Assembly: GCA_958295825.1 (NCBI GenBank)
Contig: OY282375.1
Location: 248,001-312,000 of the forward strand
Length of the DNA: 64,000 nt
From: an uncultured Candidatus Entotheonella sp.
GTDB taxonomy: Bacteria; Tectomicrobia; Entotheonellia; Entotheonellales; Entotheonellaceae
Reading direction: 5' to 3'
Made by a program: the position numbers and the translations under genes. Positions within the stretch are counted from its first letter, which is position 1, and the number at the start of each line of letters is the position of its first letter. Under the pieces are notes generated by a model that saw only the letters and a list, made by a program, of their open reading frames with translations, searched no databases and was not told where the DNA came from. This document shows positions 17,708 through 24,718 of the stretch, in pieces.

Positions 17708-18829
17708 ATGAAGGGATGGAGGAACATCAAGGCGACTGCGTTGCTGCTGGCGTGTTTGGTGGTCGGTGGCGGCTGGGTTTCGCAGGTGGCGGCCGAGAAT
17801 CGCACCAAGCCGATTGTGTGGCGGCTGCAGAGCACTTGGCCGACGGGCAACCTGCTGCACAAATCGATCCAGCGTTTGGCGGAAACGGTTGAGGAGATGT
17901 CCGGCGGACGGCTCCGCTGGGAGGTCATGCCGGCGGGCGCCATTGTCGGGGCGTTCGAGGTTCTGGACGCCGTGCACCGGGGCCTCATCGATGCCGCGCA
18001 TGCCTGGCCGGGTTATTGGGCCGGCAAACATCCTGCCGCTGGTCTGTACGGCCCGCCGCCGGGTGGCCCGTTCGGTCTCGGGCGCGAGGAATTCATCGCT
18101 TGGCTGTTCGCCGACGAGGGCGCGAGTCTCTACAACGAGCTGTTGCAGAAGGAACTCGGTCTGGATGTCGTCGCCCTTTTCACCACCGGCCTGCCGTATT
18201 GGGAGGCGTTTGGCTGGGTGCGCAAGCCGTTTACCAGTTTGGATGAGTTGCGGCAGTTGAAGTACCGCACCTCCGGCCTTGGCATGGAAATGATGCAGAA
18301 CATGGGCGTGTCGGTGGTGACGCTGCCCGGCGCCGAGGTGTTGCCGGCCTTGGAGCGCGGCGCCGTGGACGGGGCCGAGTGGGCCATTCCCAGCCACGAC
18401 ATCCTCATCGGCTTCCACAACGTCACCAAGTACTACTACATGCCCGACCTGCGACAGCCCGCTTCACTCCAGGACTTGTTGATCAACACCACCGTCTGGG
18501 AGGCGTTACCGGACGACCTCAAGGCCATCGTCAAATCCGCCTGCTTGGCTGAAATCATCCGCATGGCGGCGTTCAGCGTCGATATGGAAAGCAAGGCCGT
18601 GGCAGAACTAACCGGCAGGTACGGCGTTGAGATCATGAAGACACCGGACGACGTGTTGAAGGCCGAATTGGAGGCGATGGACAAGGTGTTCGAGGTGGAA
18701 TCTGCCAAGAATCCCTTTTTCGCCAAGGTGCTCGAGTCGCAGCGCGAGTTCGCTGAGCGCGCCGTGCCGCACGCCCGCCGTCTGCGGCCGCCTATGGAGA
18801 TCGTCGTGCCGCATTATTGGGGAAAGTAG
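17708..18829 (+). CDS. TRAP transporter periplasmic binding protein (DctP family)
   Basis: Extracytoplasmic solute receptor of 373 residues. A signal peptide with hydrophobic core ATALLLACLVVGGGWV is followed by cleavage near AAA-EN. The family core is present in STWPTGNLLHKSIQRLAETV, MSGGRLRWEVMPAGAIVGAF, and YRTSGLGMEMMQNMGVSVVT with LPGAEVLPALERGAVDGAEW. The usual membrane partners DctQ and DctM are not adjacent. GAGAGGGGG precedes the ATG. A second orphan DctP-like gene at 49781-50914 shares the GGR-G-AGAIVGAFDV and LPGGEVLPA wording. The likely ligands are 2-keto or other organic acids, which is inference from family only. Confidence 0.9.
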   Translation: MKGWRNIKATALLLACLVVGGGWVSQVAAENRTKPIVWRLQSTWPTGNLLHKSIQRLAETVEEMSGGRLRWEVMPAGAIVGAFEVLDAVHRGLIDAAHAWPGYWAGKHPAAGLYGPPPGGPFGLGREEFIAWLFADEGASLYNELLQKELGLDVVALFTTGLPYWEAFGWVRKPFTSLDELRQLKYRTSGLGMEMMQNMGVSVVTLPGAEVLPALERGAVDGAEWAIPSHDILIGFHNVTKYYYMPDLRQPASLQDLLINTTVWEALPDDLKAIVKSACLAEIIRMAAFSVDMESKAVAELTGRYGVEIMKTPDDVLKAELEAMDKVFEVESAKNPFFAKVLESQREFAERAVPHARRLRPPMEIVVPHYWGK

Positions 18830-18915
18830 AAGTACGGACGATTGAGGGCGCGGGCGCTCATCGAGTACCCTTTGAGGCGTCCGTCGGATCCGGTAACTCA
18901 GCGGGAGAATGTGAG

Positions 18916-19716
18916 ATGGCCTTTACCGTGCGGGATTTTCACGACCTCGTCGAGCTCCTTCAGCAGCAGCCCGACTGGCGTGTCGAGCTCCGCCGTCTGG
19001 TGTTGAGCGAGGAGTTGCTGACACTGCCGCAATTGGTACGCGACCTTGCTGAATCCCAGCAGCGGGTGGAGCAACGCCTCAGCCGGTTGGAGCAGATTGT
19101 TGCCGAGTTGGCTGAGGGTCAGCGCCGGACCGAGCAGCGCGTTGCCGAACTGCACGAGGCTCAGATCAAGACGGAGCAGCGCGTTGCCGAGCTGGTCGAG
19201 GCTCAGACCAAGACGGAGCAACGTATTGCCGAGCTGGGCGAGGCTCAGACCAAGACGGAGCAGCGATTGGGCCGCATCGAAATCGACCACGGCAGTTTCA
19301 AAGGATTTCTTCTGGAGGAGCGCCATCGCCAACGCCCCTTCCTCTTTTTCCGATCACTCGTTCGGAAACCGCGTGTTCTTTTCGAGAGGGGGCTGGATGA
19401 TCTGCTCGATGAGCCCGTTGCGCGTGGTATCTTGTCTCAGGCGCAAGCCGACGACGTCGTGCGAGCCGATGTTGTGGTGCAGGGTCGGCTGACTACCGAT
19501 CGCTCCGAGGTTTACCTGGTGGTAGAGGTGTCTTGGGGCGTCGGCATCAGCGATGTGGAACGCGCCGCGCGGCGCGCCAGGCTGCTGGCCCGGGCGGGCG
19601 TCGCAACGATGCCGGTCGTATCGGGCAATGGCATCACGCCTGAGGCTGTCGACAGGTGTCGAGAAATGCAGGTGTGGCAATTGATCGATGGCCGCATCGT
19701 GGAGCTGACGTCGTAA
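18916..19716 (+). CDS. Coiled-coil protein with C-terminal nuclease-like domain (DUF3782-like)
   Basis: A 266-residue soluble protein. Residues about 25-120 form a long coiled coil built from 14-residue repeats of the type TEQRVAELVEAQTK. The C-terminal half (from about 150) contains LTTDRSEVYLVVEVSWGVGI, an acidic pattern compatible with a PD-(D/E)XK-type nuclease core (D...EVS), then MPVVSGNGITPEAVDRCREM. Proteins with this layout are common in cyanobacteria and other high-GC bacteria and have no established role. ATG 18916 follows GGGAGAATGTGAG; an earlier frame start at 18817 lies inside the dctP gene. The active-site lysine is replaced by serine (EVS), so nuclease activity is doubtful. 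Confidence 0.72.
   Translation: MAFTVRDFHDLVELLQQQPDWRVELRRLVLSEELLTLPQLVRDLAESQQRVEQRLSRLEQIVAELAEGQRRTEQRVAELHEAQIKTEQRVAELVEAQTKTEQRIAELGEAQTKTEQRLGRIEIDHGSFKGFLLEERHRQRPFLFFRSLVRKPRVLFERGLDDLLDEPVARGILSQAQADDVVRADVVVQGRLTTDRSEVYLVVEVSWGVGISDVERAARRARLLARAGVATMPVVSGNGITPEAVDRCREMQVWQLIDGRIVELTS
19120..19266 (+). repeat. 42-bp in-frame tandem repeat, about 3.5 copies
   Basis: Units start with CAG at 19120, 19162, 19204 and 19246. Each encodes 14 residues such as QTKTEQRIAELGEA. The second and third units differ at only a few bases. A more diverged unit precedes at about 19078-19119. The period equals two heptads, so copy-number change would lengthen the coiled coil without breaking the frame. 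Confidence 0.85.
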
Positions 19717-19739
19717 CCTTTTAACTGGCCCCAATGTCG

Positions 19740-20168
19740 TTATTCCGAGTCCCGTTCGCAGTCCCCGTTGCTATCCCGCATGGTGTTCGTCCCCGTTCGC
19801 GTGAAATCCGCCTGCTCCTCTCTCCCCGCCGCGTACTGGGGGTCTTCAGGAAACGAGCCCTGAATCGTTGCGAGCACCATGGCGTCGTGGCCGTCGCTGC
19901 CCGGCGTGGTGATGTCGTACGAACCGAATATGCGAATCGTCGTTGCGTATGGCACGGTCCCGATTTGGAAAATCCACTCGAATTGCTTGTCCGCCCCGTA
20001 GATGGCCTGCATTCGCATCGAGCGGCTGTAGCGGCACATCCAGCTTCCGACCAGCCATTTCTGTAAATCCGCGGTCAGTTCAGGGTTGGCGTCTTGCGCG
20101 TAGGCCGGAGGTGCAGCCGCCAGGCTCGCAAGGATGGCCAAGATGATCGCCAGGACGAATAAGCGCAT
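19740..20168 (-). CDS. Secreted protein of unknown function
   Basis: A 142-residue protein with a clear signal peptide (MRLFVLAIILAILASLAAAP, cleavage near AYA-QD). The mature part reads LQKWLVGSWMCRYSRSMRMQ, then beta-rich segments QFEWIFQIGTVPYATTIRIF and MVLATIQGSFPEDPQYAAGR. The opening W-L-V-G-S-W-M-C resembles small lipocalin-like or THAP4-like folds that begin with a GxW motif, but that is a weak match. It faces the coiled-coil gene and is divergent from the PQQ dehydrogenase. I do not recognise a specific family. Confidence 0.65.
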   Translation of the reverse strand: MRLFVLAIILAILASLAAAPPAYAQDANPELTADLQKWLVGSWMCRYSRSMRMQAIYGADKQFEWIFQIGTVPYATTIRIFGSYDITTPGSDGHDAMVLATIQGSFPEDPQYAAGREEQADFTRTGTNTMRDSNGDCERDSE

Positions 20169-20328
20169 GGGTTTCTCCTTCAGAGGTGCAGGGTCTGTTC
20201 AGTGGGACGGGGTGCGTTTCCCTTAGGACTATTGGCCGCCATTATATCCGTGCACCCCGGGAAAGTAACGGATCCGCCGGATCAGCGCCGCCGTCGAGCG
20301 GCGTCAGAAACGAAGACACTTTTTTCGG

Positions 20329-20357
20329 TTGACCTCCCGCATTGCCTTCCGTACCAT
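20329..20357 (+). promoter_or_regulatory. Candidate sigma-70 promoter of the PQQ dehydrogenase gene
   Basis: TTGACC at 20329-20334, a 17-bp spacer, and TACCAT at 20352-20357. The leader is about 75 bp to the ATG at 20438, which is preceded by AAGGAG. The spacing is ideal and the -10 matches 4 of 6 bases. It is a prediction only. Confidence 0.45.
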
Positions 20358-20437
20358 TGCCCCCCTTCCAGGATTGTGCCATGCCGGTGTCACGGCAAGG
20401 CATAACGTATTTTTCTCAACCAAGTAAGGAGTAGGCC

Positions 20438-22141
20438 ATGAACCGTATGTTGACGAAGCTCACGGGCGTGGGCGTCGCGCTGGCGCTCTGCTTGATGGGA
20501 ACCACCTCATGGGTCAATGCACAGAATGATCTGGCGGTGACGGATTCAATGTTGCTGTCCGACCCGGCAGCGTCTTGGCTGCACACCAACGGCAATCTCG
20601 CCGGCCATCGCTACAGCGTGCTCACGCAGCTGAACGCTTCCAACGCCGATCAACTCAACGTCGCCTGGATTTTCTCGCCGGGCGGCGAGACCGATGCGCA
20701 GAATACGCCGCTGTACCACGACGGTCTGGTGTATTTCACGCAGGACAACACCGTCTTCGCGATTGACGCCCGGTCCGGCCGGCGGATCTGGAAGTACGAG
20801 CACGAGCTGCCTGAGACGTTTGGCGGCTACAACGTCGATTTCATTACCGGTAAGCACCGCGGCGTGGCCATCTTGGGGAATCACATTTACTTCCTGTCGA
20901 ATGACACCAAGTTGCACGCCATTCACTACAAGACGGGCGAGCTGAAGTTCGTCAAACAATACCTGCATTATCCCGAGGCTTTCGACAAAGCTGAGGACGG
21001 GGATTCCAATGGCTACGCCACCACCGTGGGTCCCATGGCCATTCCTGGGGGTCAGATTATCGTTCCCCTCAACGCCACCGACTTCGGCGGCCTGCCGGGT
21101 TGGGTCTATGGCGTCAACCCCGAAGACGGTGAAGTGCTCTGGGAATGCAACATGATTCCCGGTCCCGGCGAGCCCGGTTATGAAAGCTGGCCCGGCGATA
21201 GTGCCGAGTTCGGTGGTGCGGGTCCCTGGATCACCGGCTCCTGGGATCCCGACTTGAAAATGTATTACACCGGCACGGCCAACGCTTATCCATGGAATCC
21301 CAAGACCCGCGGCGGCGGCGAGATGGACAACTTGGGCGCTGCCAGCGTGGTGGCGTGCAGCACCGATACCGGCAAGGCGGCGTGGCGTTACGTGGCAGTT
21401 CCCGGCGACCCGTGGGACTTCGACGTGCCCCAGACTCCTATGATTATCAACATTGACGGTCGCAAGACCGTCGTGCATCCGAACAAGACCGGCTTCATCC
21501 ACTACCTGGATGCGGCCACCGGCGAGTTCCTGCGCGCCCCGGCGTTTGTCGACAGGCTGAACTGGATCCAGGGCTACGACGTCGAAGGCCGCCCGGTTGG
21601 CCAGATAGACCTTCCGGTTGAAGGCGGCGACGCGGTAGAGGTGTGGCCGAGCCTGTTCGGCGGCGTCAACATGTATCCCAATGCCTACAACCCGCTGACC
21701 GGGAACCTGTATCTGGCGGCGACCAATGCGGGTATGGATTACAAGTTTGAGGAGATCAAGGTCATTGCCAACGTGCGTCACTTCGGCGCCTCGGTGGAAT
21801 TCATCTGGGGTTACGAGGTGGAGTTGGCGATCGACGTGAAGACCGGTGCCGAGGTATGGCGCGATCAGAAGGGCAAGTGGGGTTATGCAGGCGGCATGCT
21901 GACGACGGCCGGCAACCTGGTGTTCTACACCAGTCAGGCGGGCGTCTTCCATGCCACGAATGCCACCACGGGCGAGATTCTCTACACCTTCAACCTCGGT
22001 GTGACGCCAAAGGCCGGCCCCATCACTTACATGCTGGACGGCAAGCAGTACGTCGTGCAGCCGGTCGGCGGTGTGCCGGGCTGGGATTTCCAAGAGCATC
22101 ACTTGGAACACGGCAGCATGGTGGTGGCGTTCAGTCGCTGA
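20438..22141 (+). CDS. PQQ-dependent alcohol dehydrogenase, exported
   Basis: Periplasmic quinoprotein of 567 residues that oxidises an alcohol or aldehyde and passes electrons to cytochrome c. A signal peptide (to about residue 28, VNA-QN) is followed by the beta-propeller start HTNGNLAGHRYSVLTQLNAS. The catalytic aspartate is D327 in GDPWDFD, and D329 gives the D-x-D pattern known from lanthanide-using XoxF and PedH enzymes. The vicinal Cys-Cys pair that packs on PQQ in classical methanol dehydrogenases is absent: the matching stretch GKHRGVAILGNHIYFL has no cysteine. The C-terminal propeller closure reads YVVQPVGGVPGWDF. A dedicated cytochrome c gene follows. No PQQ biosynthesis genes are in the window. 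The substrate is not predictable. Confidence 0.9.
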   Translation: MNRMLTKLTGVGVALALCLMGTTSWVNAQNDLAVTDSMLLSDPAASWLHTNGNLAGHRYSVLTQLNASNADQLNVAWIFSPGGETDAQNTPLYHDGLVYFTQDNTVFAIDARSGRRIWKYEHELPETFGGYNVDFITGKHRGVAILGNHIYFLSNDTKLHAIHYKTGELKFVKQYLHYPEAFDKAEDGDSNGYATTVGPMAIPGGQIIVPLNATDFGGLPGWVYGVNPEDGEVLWECNMIPGPGEPGYESWPGDSAEFGGAGPWITGSWDPDLKMYYTGTANAYPWNPKTRGGGEMDNLGAASVVACSTDTGKAAWRYVAVPGDPWDFDVPQTPMIINIDGRKTVVHPNKTGFIHYLDAATGEFLRAPAFVDRLNWIQGYDVEGRPVGQIDLPVEGGDAVEVWPSLFGGVNMYPNAYNPLTGNLYLAATNAGMDYKFEEIKVIANVRHFGASVEFIWGYEVELAIDVKTGAEVWRDQKGKWGYAGGMLTTAGNLVFYTSQAGVFHATNATTGEILYTFNLGVTPKAGPITYMLDGKQYVVQPVGGVPGWDFQEHHLEHGSMVVAFSR

Positions 22142-22173
22142 ACCTGATTCGGTCCATGACGTGATGAGAGGTG

Positions 22174-22207
22174 CCAAGGCACGTACGATTTGTCGTGCGT
22201 GCCTTGG
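22174..22207 (+). other. Intergenic hairpin between PQQ dehydrogenase and cytochrome c genes
   Basis: CCAAGGCACGTACG and CGTGCGTGCCTTGG pair over 14 positions (one G-U) around the loop ATTTGT. There is no T-run, so it is not an intrinsic terminator. It sits 33 bp after the dehydrogenase stop and 33 bp before the cytochrome start. It may set the relative amounts of the two messages by stabilising the upstream mRNA. Confidence 0.65.
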
Positions 22208-22239
22208 TTCGTTGTGGAGAGAAAAACAAGGGCGTGGCG

Positions 22240-22671
22240 ATGCGGCGTGCAGTTCAAGTGGCAACGGTAGTTATGGTGGTTATGGGTTGCCTGGCGTTTG
22301 ATGCGGGGCTCATAGCGCAACGTTTGGCGCACACCGAGTCGGAGGTGCCGGCGACCAATCCTTTTTCCGGAGATGAGAAGGCGATTAAAGAAGGCAGGTC
22401 CTGGTTTATGGCGGTGTGCGCCCCGTGTCACGGCCCCCGCGCCAACGGCGCAGCCGAGCGGGGTCCAAGCGGCGCTGATTTGCGGGTATTCAAAAGGGGT
22501 TTTGAGCAATTCGTCCACATCGTCAAGAATGGTCGCGAAGTGGGCCGTATCGGTAAGATGCCCGGTTGGGGTAAAGTGTTGTCCGACGAGCTTATATTCC
22601 AAATTGGCGCGTTTCTCGAAACTCTGGCAATAGAGGGCGCTTATTGGGGAGAATCCCAGACCAAGCCGTGA
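22240..22671 (+). CDS. Cytochrome c, likely electron acceptor of the PQQ dehydrogenase
   Basis: Exported haem protein of 143 residues. A signal or anchor helix (residues 5-25, VQVATVVMVVMGCLAFDAGL) is followed by one haem site CAPCH with C60, C63 and H64, and M107 in GKMPGW is the likely sixth ligand. The 40-residue loop and C-terminal helix (LSDELIFQIGAFLETLA) fit small class I cytochromes of the XoxG/cytochrome c-L sort. ATG 22240 is chosen; upstream frame starts fall inside the intergenic hairpin. It is co-directional with the dehydrogenase and the pair ends in a strong terminator, so they form one unit. Confidence 0.85.
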   Translation: MRRAVQVATVVMVVMGCLAFDAGLIAQRLAHTESEVPATNPFSGDEKAIKEGRSWFMAVCAPCHGPRANGAAERGPSGADLRVFKRGFEQFVHIVKNGREVGRIGKMPGWGKVLSDELIFQIGAFLETLAIEGAYWGESQTKP

Positions 22672-22688
22672 CGCAAGAAGGAACAAAG

Positions 22689-22726
22689 AAAAAAGGCGCC
22701 CGCGGACATCTGTGGGCGCCTTTTTT
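22689..22726 (+). terminator. Intrinsic terminator after the cytochrome c gene
   Basis: AAAAAAGGCGCCCGCG pairs with TGTGGGCGCCTTTTTT around the loop GACATC. The GC core is followed by six T residues and preceded by A residues, so it could also work for transcripts from the other strand. It starts 18 bp past the stop. Confidence 0.9.
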
Positions 22727-22799
22727 CGTCTTGCCGTGCGCGGCTGCAAAGTGTCGTTCAGTCAGTCGATGATTTGCAGATTGGGTCTGCCTGGAGAAA

Positions 22800-22872
<73 letters not shown>

Positions 22873-22945
22873 ATGGGATGACGTCCATTGTAACCGCCCC
22901 CGGCGGGGTGTGCCGGAGGCGGAAAAACCGGAAGCGACACGCCGC

Positions 22946-23176
22946 CTAAGCGGATTGAAGGCTGGCGATGGCGTCGAAAATCTCGTCGTTTTCGGGGAAT
23001 CGGAAGGTCTTGAGCTTGGAAAAAACGAGCTTGCCATCCACCCGGACTTCAAAGGCGCCGCCACTGCCCTCGATCAGGGTGGCTACGTGGTCGAATTTAT
23101 CTTTGATTGCGCTCTGCAAACTTGCAGCATCGGGCAAGTAGTTTCATTCGCCGCAGTATTCAATAGAGATGTCCAC
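22946..23176 (-). CDS. SelW-like selenoprotein (Rdx family), UGA read as selenocysteine
   Basis: Thioredoxin-like redox protein of the SelT/SelW/SelH (Rdx) family, 76 residues if UGA is decoded. The frame starts at GTG 23176 behind GAGGAGG (spacing about 7) and reads MDISIEYCGEUNYLPDAASL, with the in-frame TGA at 23144-23146 as residue 11. It continues to a normal stop with FEVRVDGKLVFSKLKTFRFP and ENDEIFDAI. C8-G-E-U11 sits where the family has its CxxU or CxxC redox motif after the first beta strand. Without recoding, the downstream frame would lack both redox residues and have only a TTG start. A stem-loop directly after the UGA is listed separately. This needs SelA, SelB and SelC elsewhere in the genome. 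Confidence 0.85.
23118..23144 (-). promoter_or_regulatory. Candidate bacterial SECIS element
   Basis: Right after the UGA the minus strand can fold AAAC and TTGC against GCAA and GTTT, leaving a TAC bulge and the 8-nt loop CCGATGCT. An alternative is a 6-bp stem ACTTGC/GCAAGT with the same loop. Bacterial SECIS elements are short hairpins in the coding region just downstream of the UGA, with a bulge and an exposed G in the loop. Both features are present. The structure was folded by eye. Confidence 0.55.
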
Positions 23177-23284
23177 CTTGGACCTCCTCAGCAAAAATCG
23201 GTTGCCGCGTCAGGGTAACAAAGGCCAAATTCTAGCCATTTCGACGGGTAGCGTCAAGCCGATCTGAGGGTTTGAAGCCCGGCG

Positions 23285-24715
23285 CTACTTGGCCCTGGAC
23301 GGGCGGTAAACGTGGGTACTCTGGCCAAAGAAGACGGCAGCTGCCTCCATGATGGACTCCGAGAGAGTAGGATGTGGATGAATGCTGAGCGACAGGTCGG
23401 ACGCCAGGGCTGCCATTTCCACCGCCACCACGCCCTCGGCAATCATTTCTCCCGCGCCGCTGCCGGCGATGCCGACACCGAGGACGCGTTGGCTTTCAGG
23501 GTCGATGACCAGTTTGGTGACGCCGTCGCTGTGGCCGAGCGTCAGGGCGCGGCCCGAAGCGGCCCAAGGAAAGCGGGCGATGGTGACGTCGCGCTGTTGA
23601 TGTTTGGCCTGTGATTCGGTGAGTCCGCACCAGGCGATTTCGGGATCGGTGAACGCGACGGCGGGGATGGTTTGCGGCTCGAACGCCGTCTTCTTGCCGG
23701 CGATGGCCTCCGCGGCGACACGACCCTCGTGAGCCGCCTTGTGAGCCAGCATGGGCTCGCCGGTAATGTCGCCAACGGCATAGATCGTGGACTGGTGGGT
23801 ACGGCGTTGCGGATCGACCTGCACGAAGCCGCGCGGGTCCAGGGCGACATGGGTGTTCTCCAGACCCAGGCCGTCAGTCTGCGGGCGGCGTCCTACCGCA
23901 ACCAGAACTTTTTCATAGACCTGTTCCGCTTCCGCGGCGCCAGCGCCTTCGAATCTGGCGCGGATACCCTTGGGCTCGTCCTGCAACGCCGTGACGGTTG
24001 TGTCGAGCATGACGGCGGCGAACCGTTCTTTCAGGCGCCGGCTGAGCACGCGCACGAGGTCGCGGTCGACACCGGGGAGCAGGCCCGAGGTCATTTCGAC
24101 CACGGAGACCCGGCTGCCGAGGGCGGCATACACCGAACCCAATTCCAGGCCGATGTAACCCCCGCCGATGACCAGCAAACTCTCCGGGATGTCAGGCAGA
24201 GCAAGCGCGGTGGTGGAATCAAGGAGCCGGGGCGAATCGGCGCCAAGATTTGGGAGAGATGCGGGAAAGGAGCCGGTGGCCAGAATGGCGTGCTCAAACG
24301 CGACCGCCTCCTCGGTTCCCGATTCCGTGCGAACCATCAAAGCGTTCGCATCCCGGAAGACGGCGCGCCCCTGCACGAAGTCAACCTTACGGCGCCGGCA
24401 CAGATCGCCCAAGCCGCCGGTGAGTTTGCCGACGACGCCCTCCTTCCATGTCCGCAGGTCGTCAACGCTGATCTGCGGGTCGCCGAACGTCACGCCCCAC
24501 TCACTGGCTTGGCGCGTCTCGCCGATCACCTTGGCAACGTGCAGCAAAGCTTTGGAGGGGATACAACCTCGGTAGAGACAGACGCCGCCCGGATTGGGCT
24601 CGGCGTCGATGAGGGTGACTTGCAGGCCGAGATCGGCCGCCAGAAAGGCTGCGGCATAGCCGCCGGGACCACCCCCGATGACCGCGACTTGTGTGCTGCG
24701 TGGGGCCGTCGCCAT
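23285..24715 (-). CDS. lpdA: Dihydrolipoamide dehydrogenase (E3)
   Basis: FAD enzyme that reoxidises the dihydrolipoyl arm of the pyruvate dehydrogenase complex with NAD+. The 476 residues show the FAD loop AVIGGGPGGYAAA, the redox disulfide C46-C51 in GGVCLYRGCIPSK, the NAD loop LLVIGGGYIGLELGSVYAAL, and YAVGDITGEPMLAHKAAHEG. The C-terminal active-site motif HPHPTLSE completes the partner subunit site. The gene lies 3 bp after aceF and ends the aceE-aceF-lpdA operon. No lipoyl domain is fused to the N-terminus, unlike some beta- and gammaproteobacterial E3 proteins. Confidence 0.95.
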   Translation of the reverse strand: MATAPRSTQVAVIGGGPGGYAAAFLAADLGLQVTLIDAEPNPGGVCLYRGCIPSKALLHVAKVIGETRQASEWGVTFGDPQISVDDLRTWKEGVVGKLTGGLGDLCRRRKVDFVQGRAVFRDANALMVRTESGTEEAVAFEHAILATGSFPASLPNLGADSPRLLDSTTALALPDIPESLLVIGGGYIGLELGSVYAALGSRVSVVEMTSGLLPGVDRDLVRVLSRRLKERFAAVMLDTTVTALQDEPKGIRARFEGAGAAEAEQVYEKVLVAVGRRPQTDGLGLENTHVALDPRGFVQVDPQRRTHQSTIYAVGDITGEPMLAHKAAHEGRVAAEAIAGKKTAFEPQTIPAVAFTDPEIAWCGLTESQAKHQQRDVTIARFPWAASGRALTLGHSDGVTKLVIDPESQRVLGVGIAGSGAGEMIAEGVVAVEMAALASDLSLSIHPHPTLSESIMEAAAVFFGQSTHVYRPSRAK

Positions 24716-24718
24716 GTC

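Noticed and set aside
22171-22239. Longer N-terminus for the cytochrome c
   Set aside because: The extra codons run through the intergenic hairpin and place charged residues before the signal peptide; ATG 22240 gives a normal signal.
20546-22264. 572-codon minus-strand frame opposite the PQQ dehydrogenase
   Set aside because: Antisense shadow of a high-GC gene; composition rich in H, V, G and A without domains.
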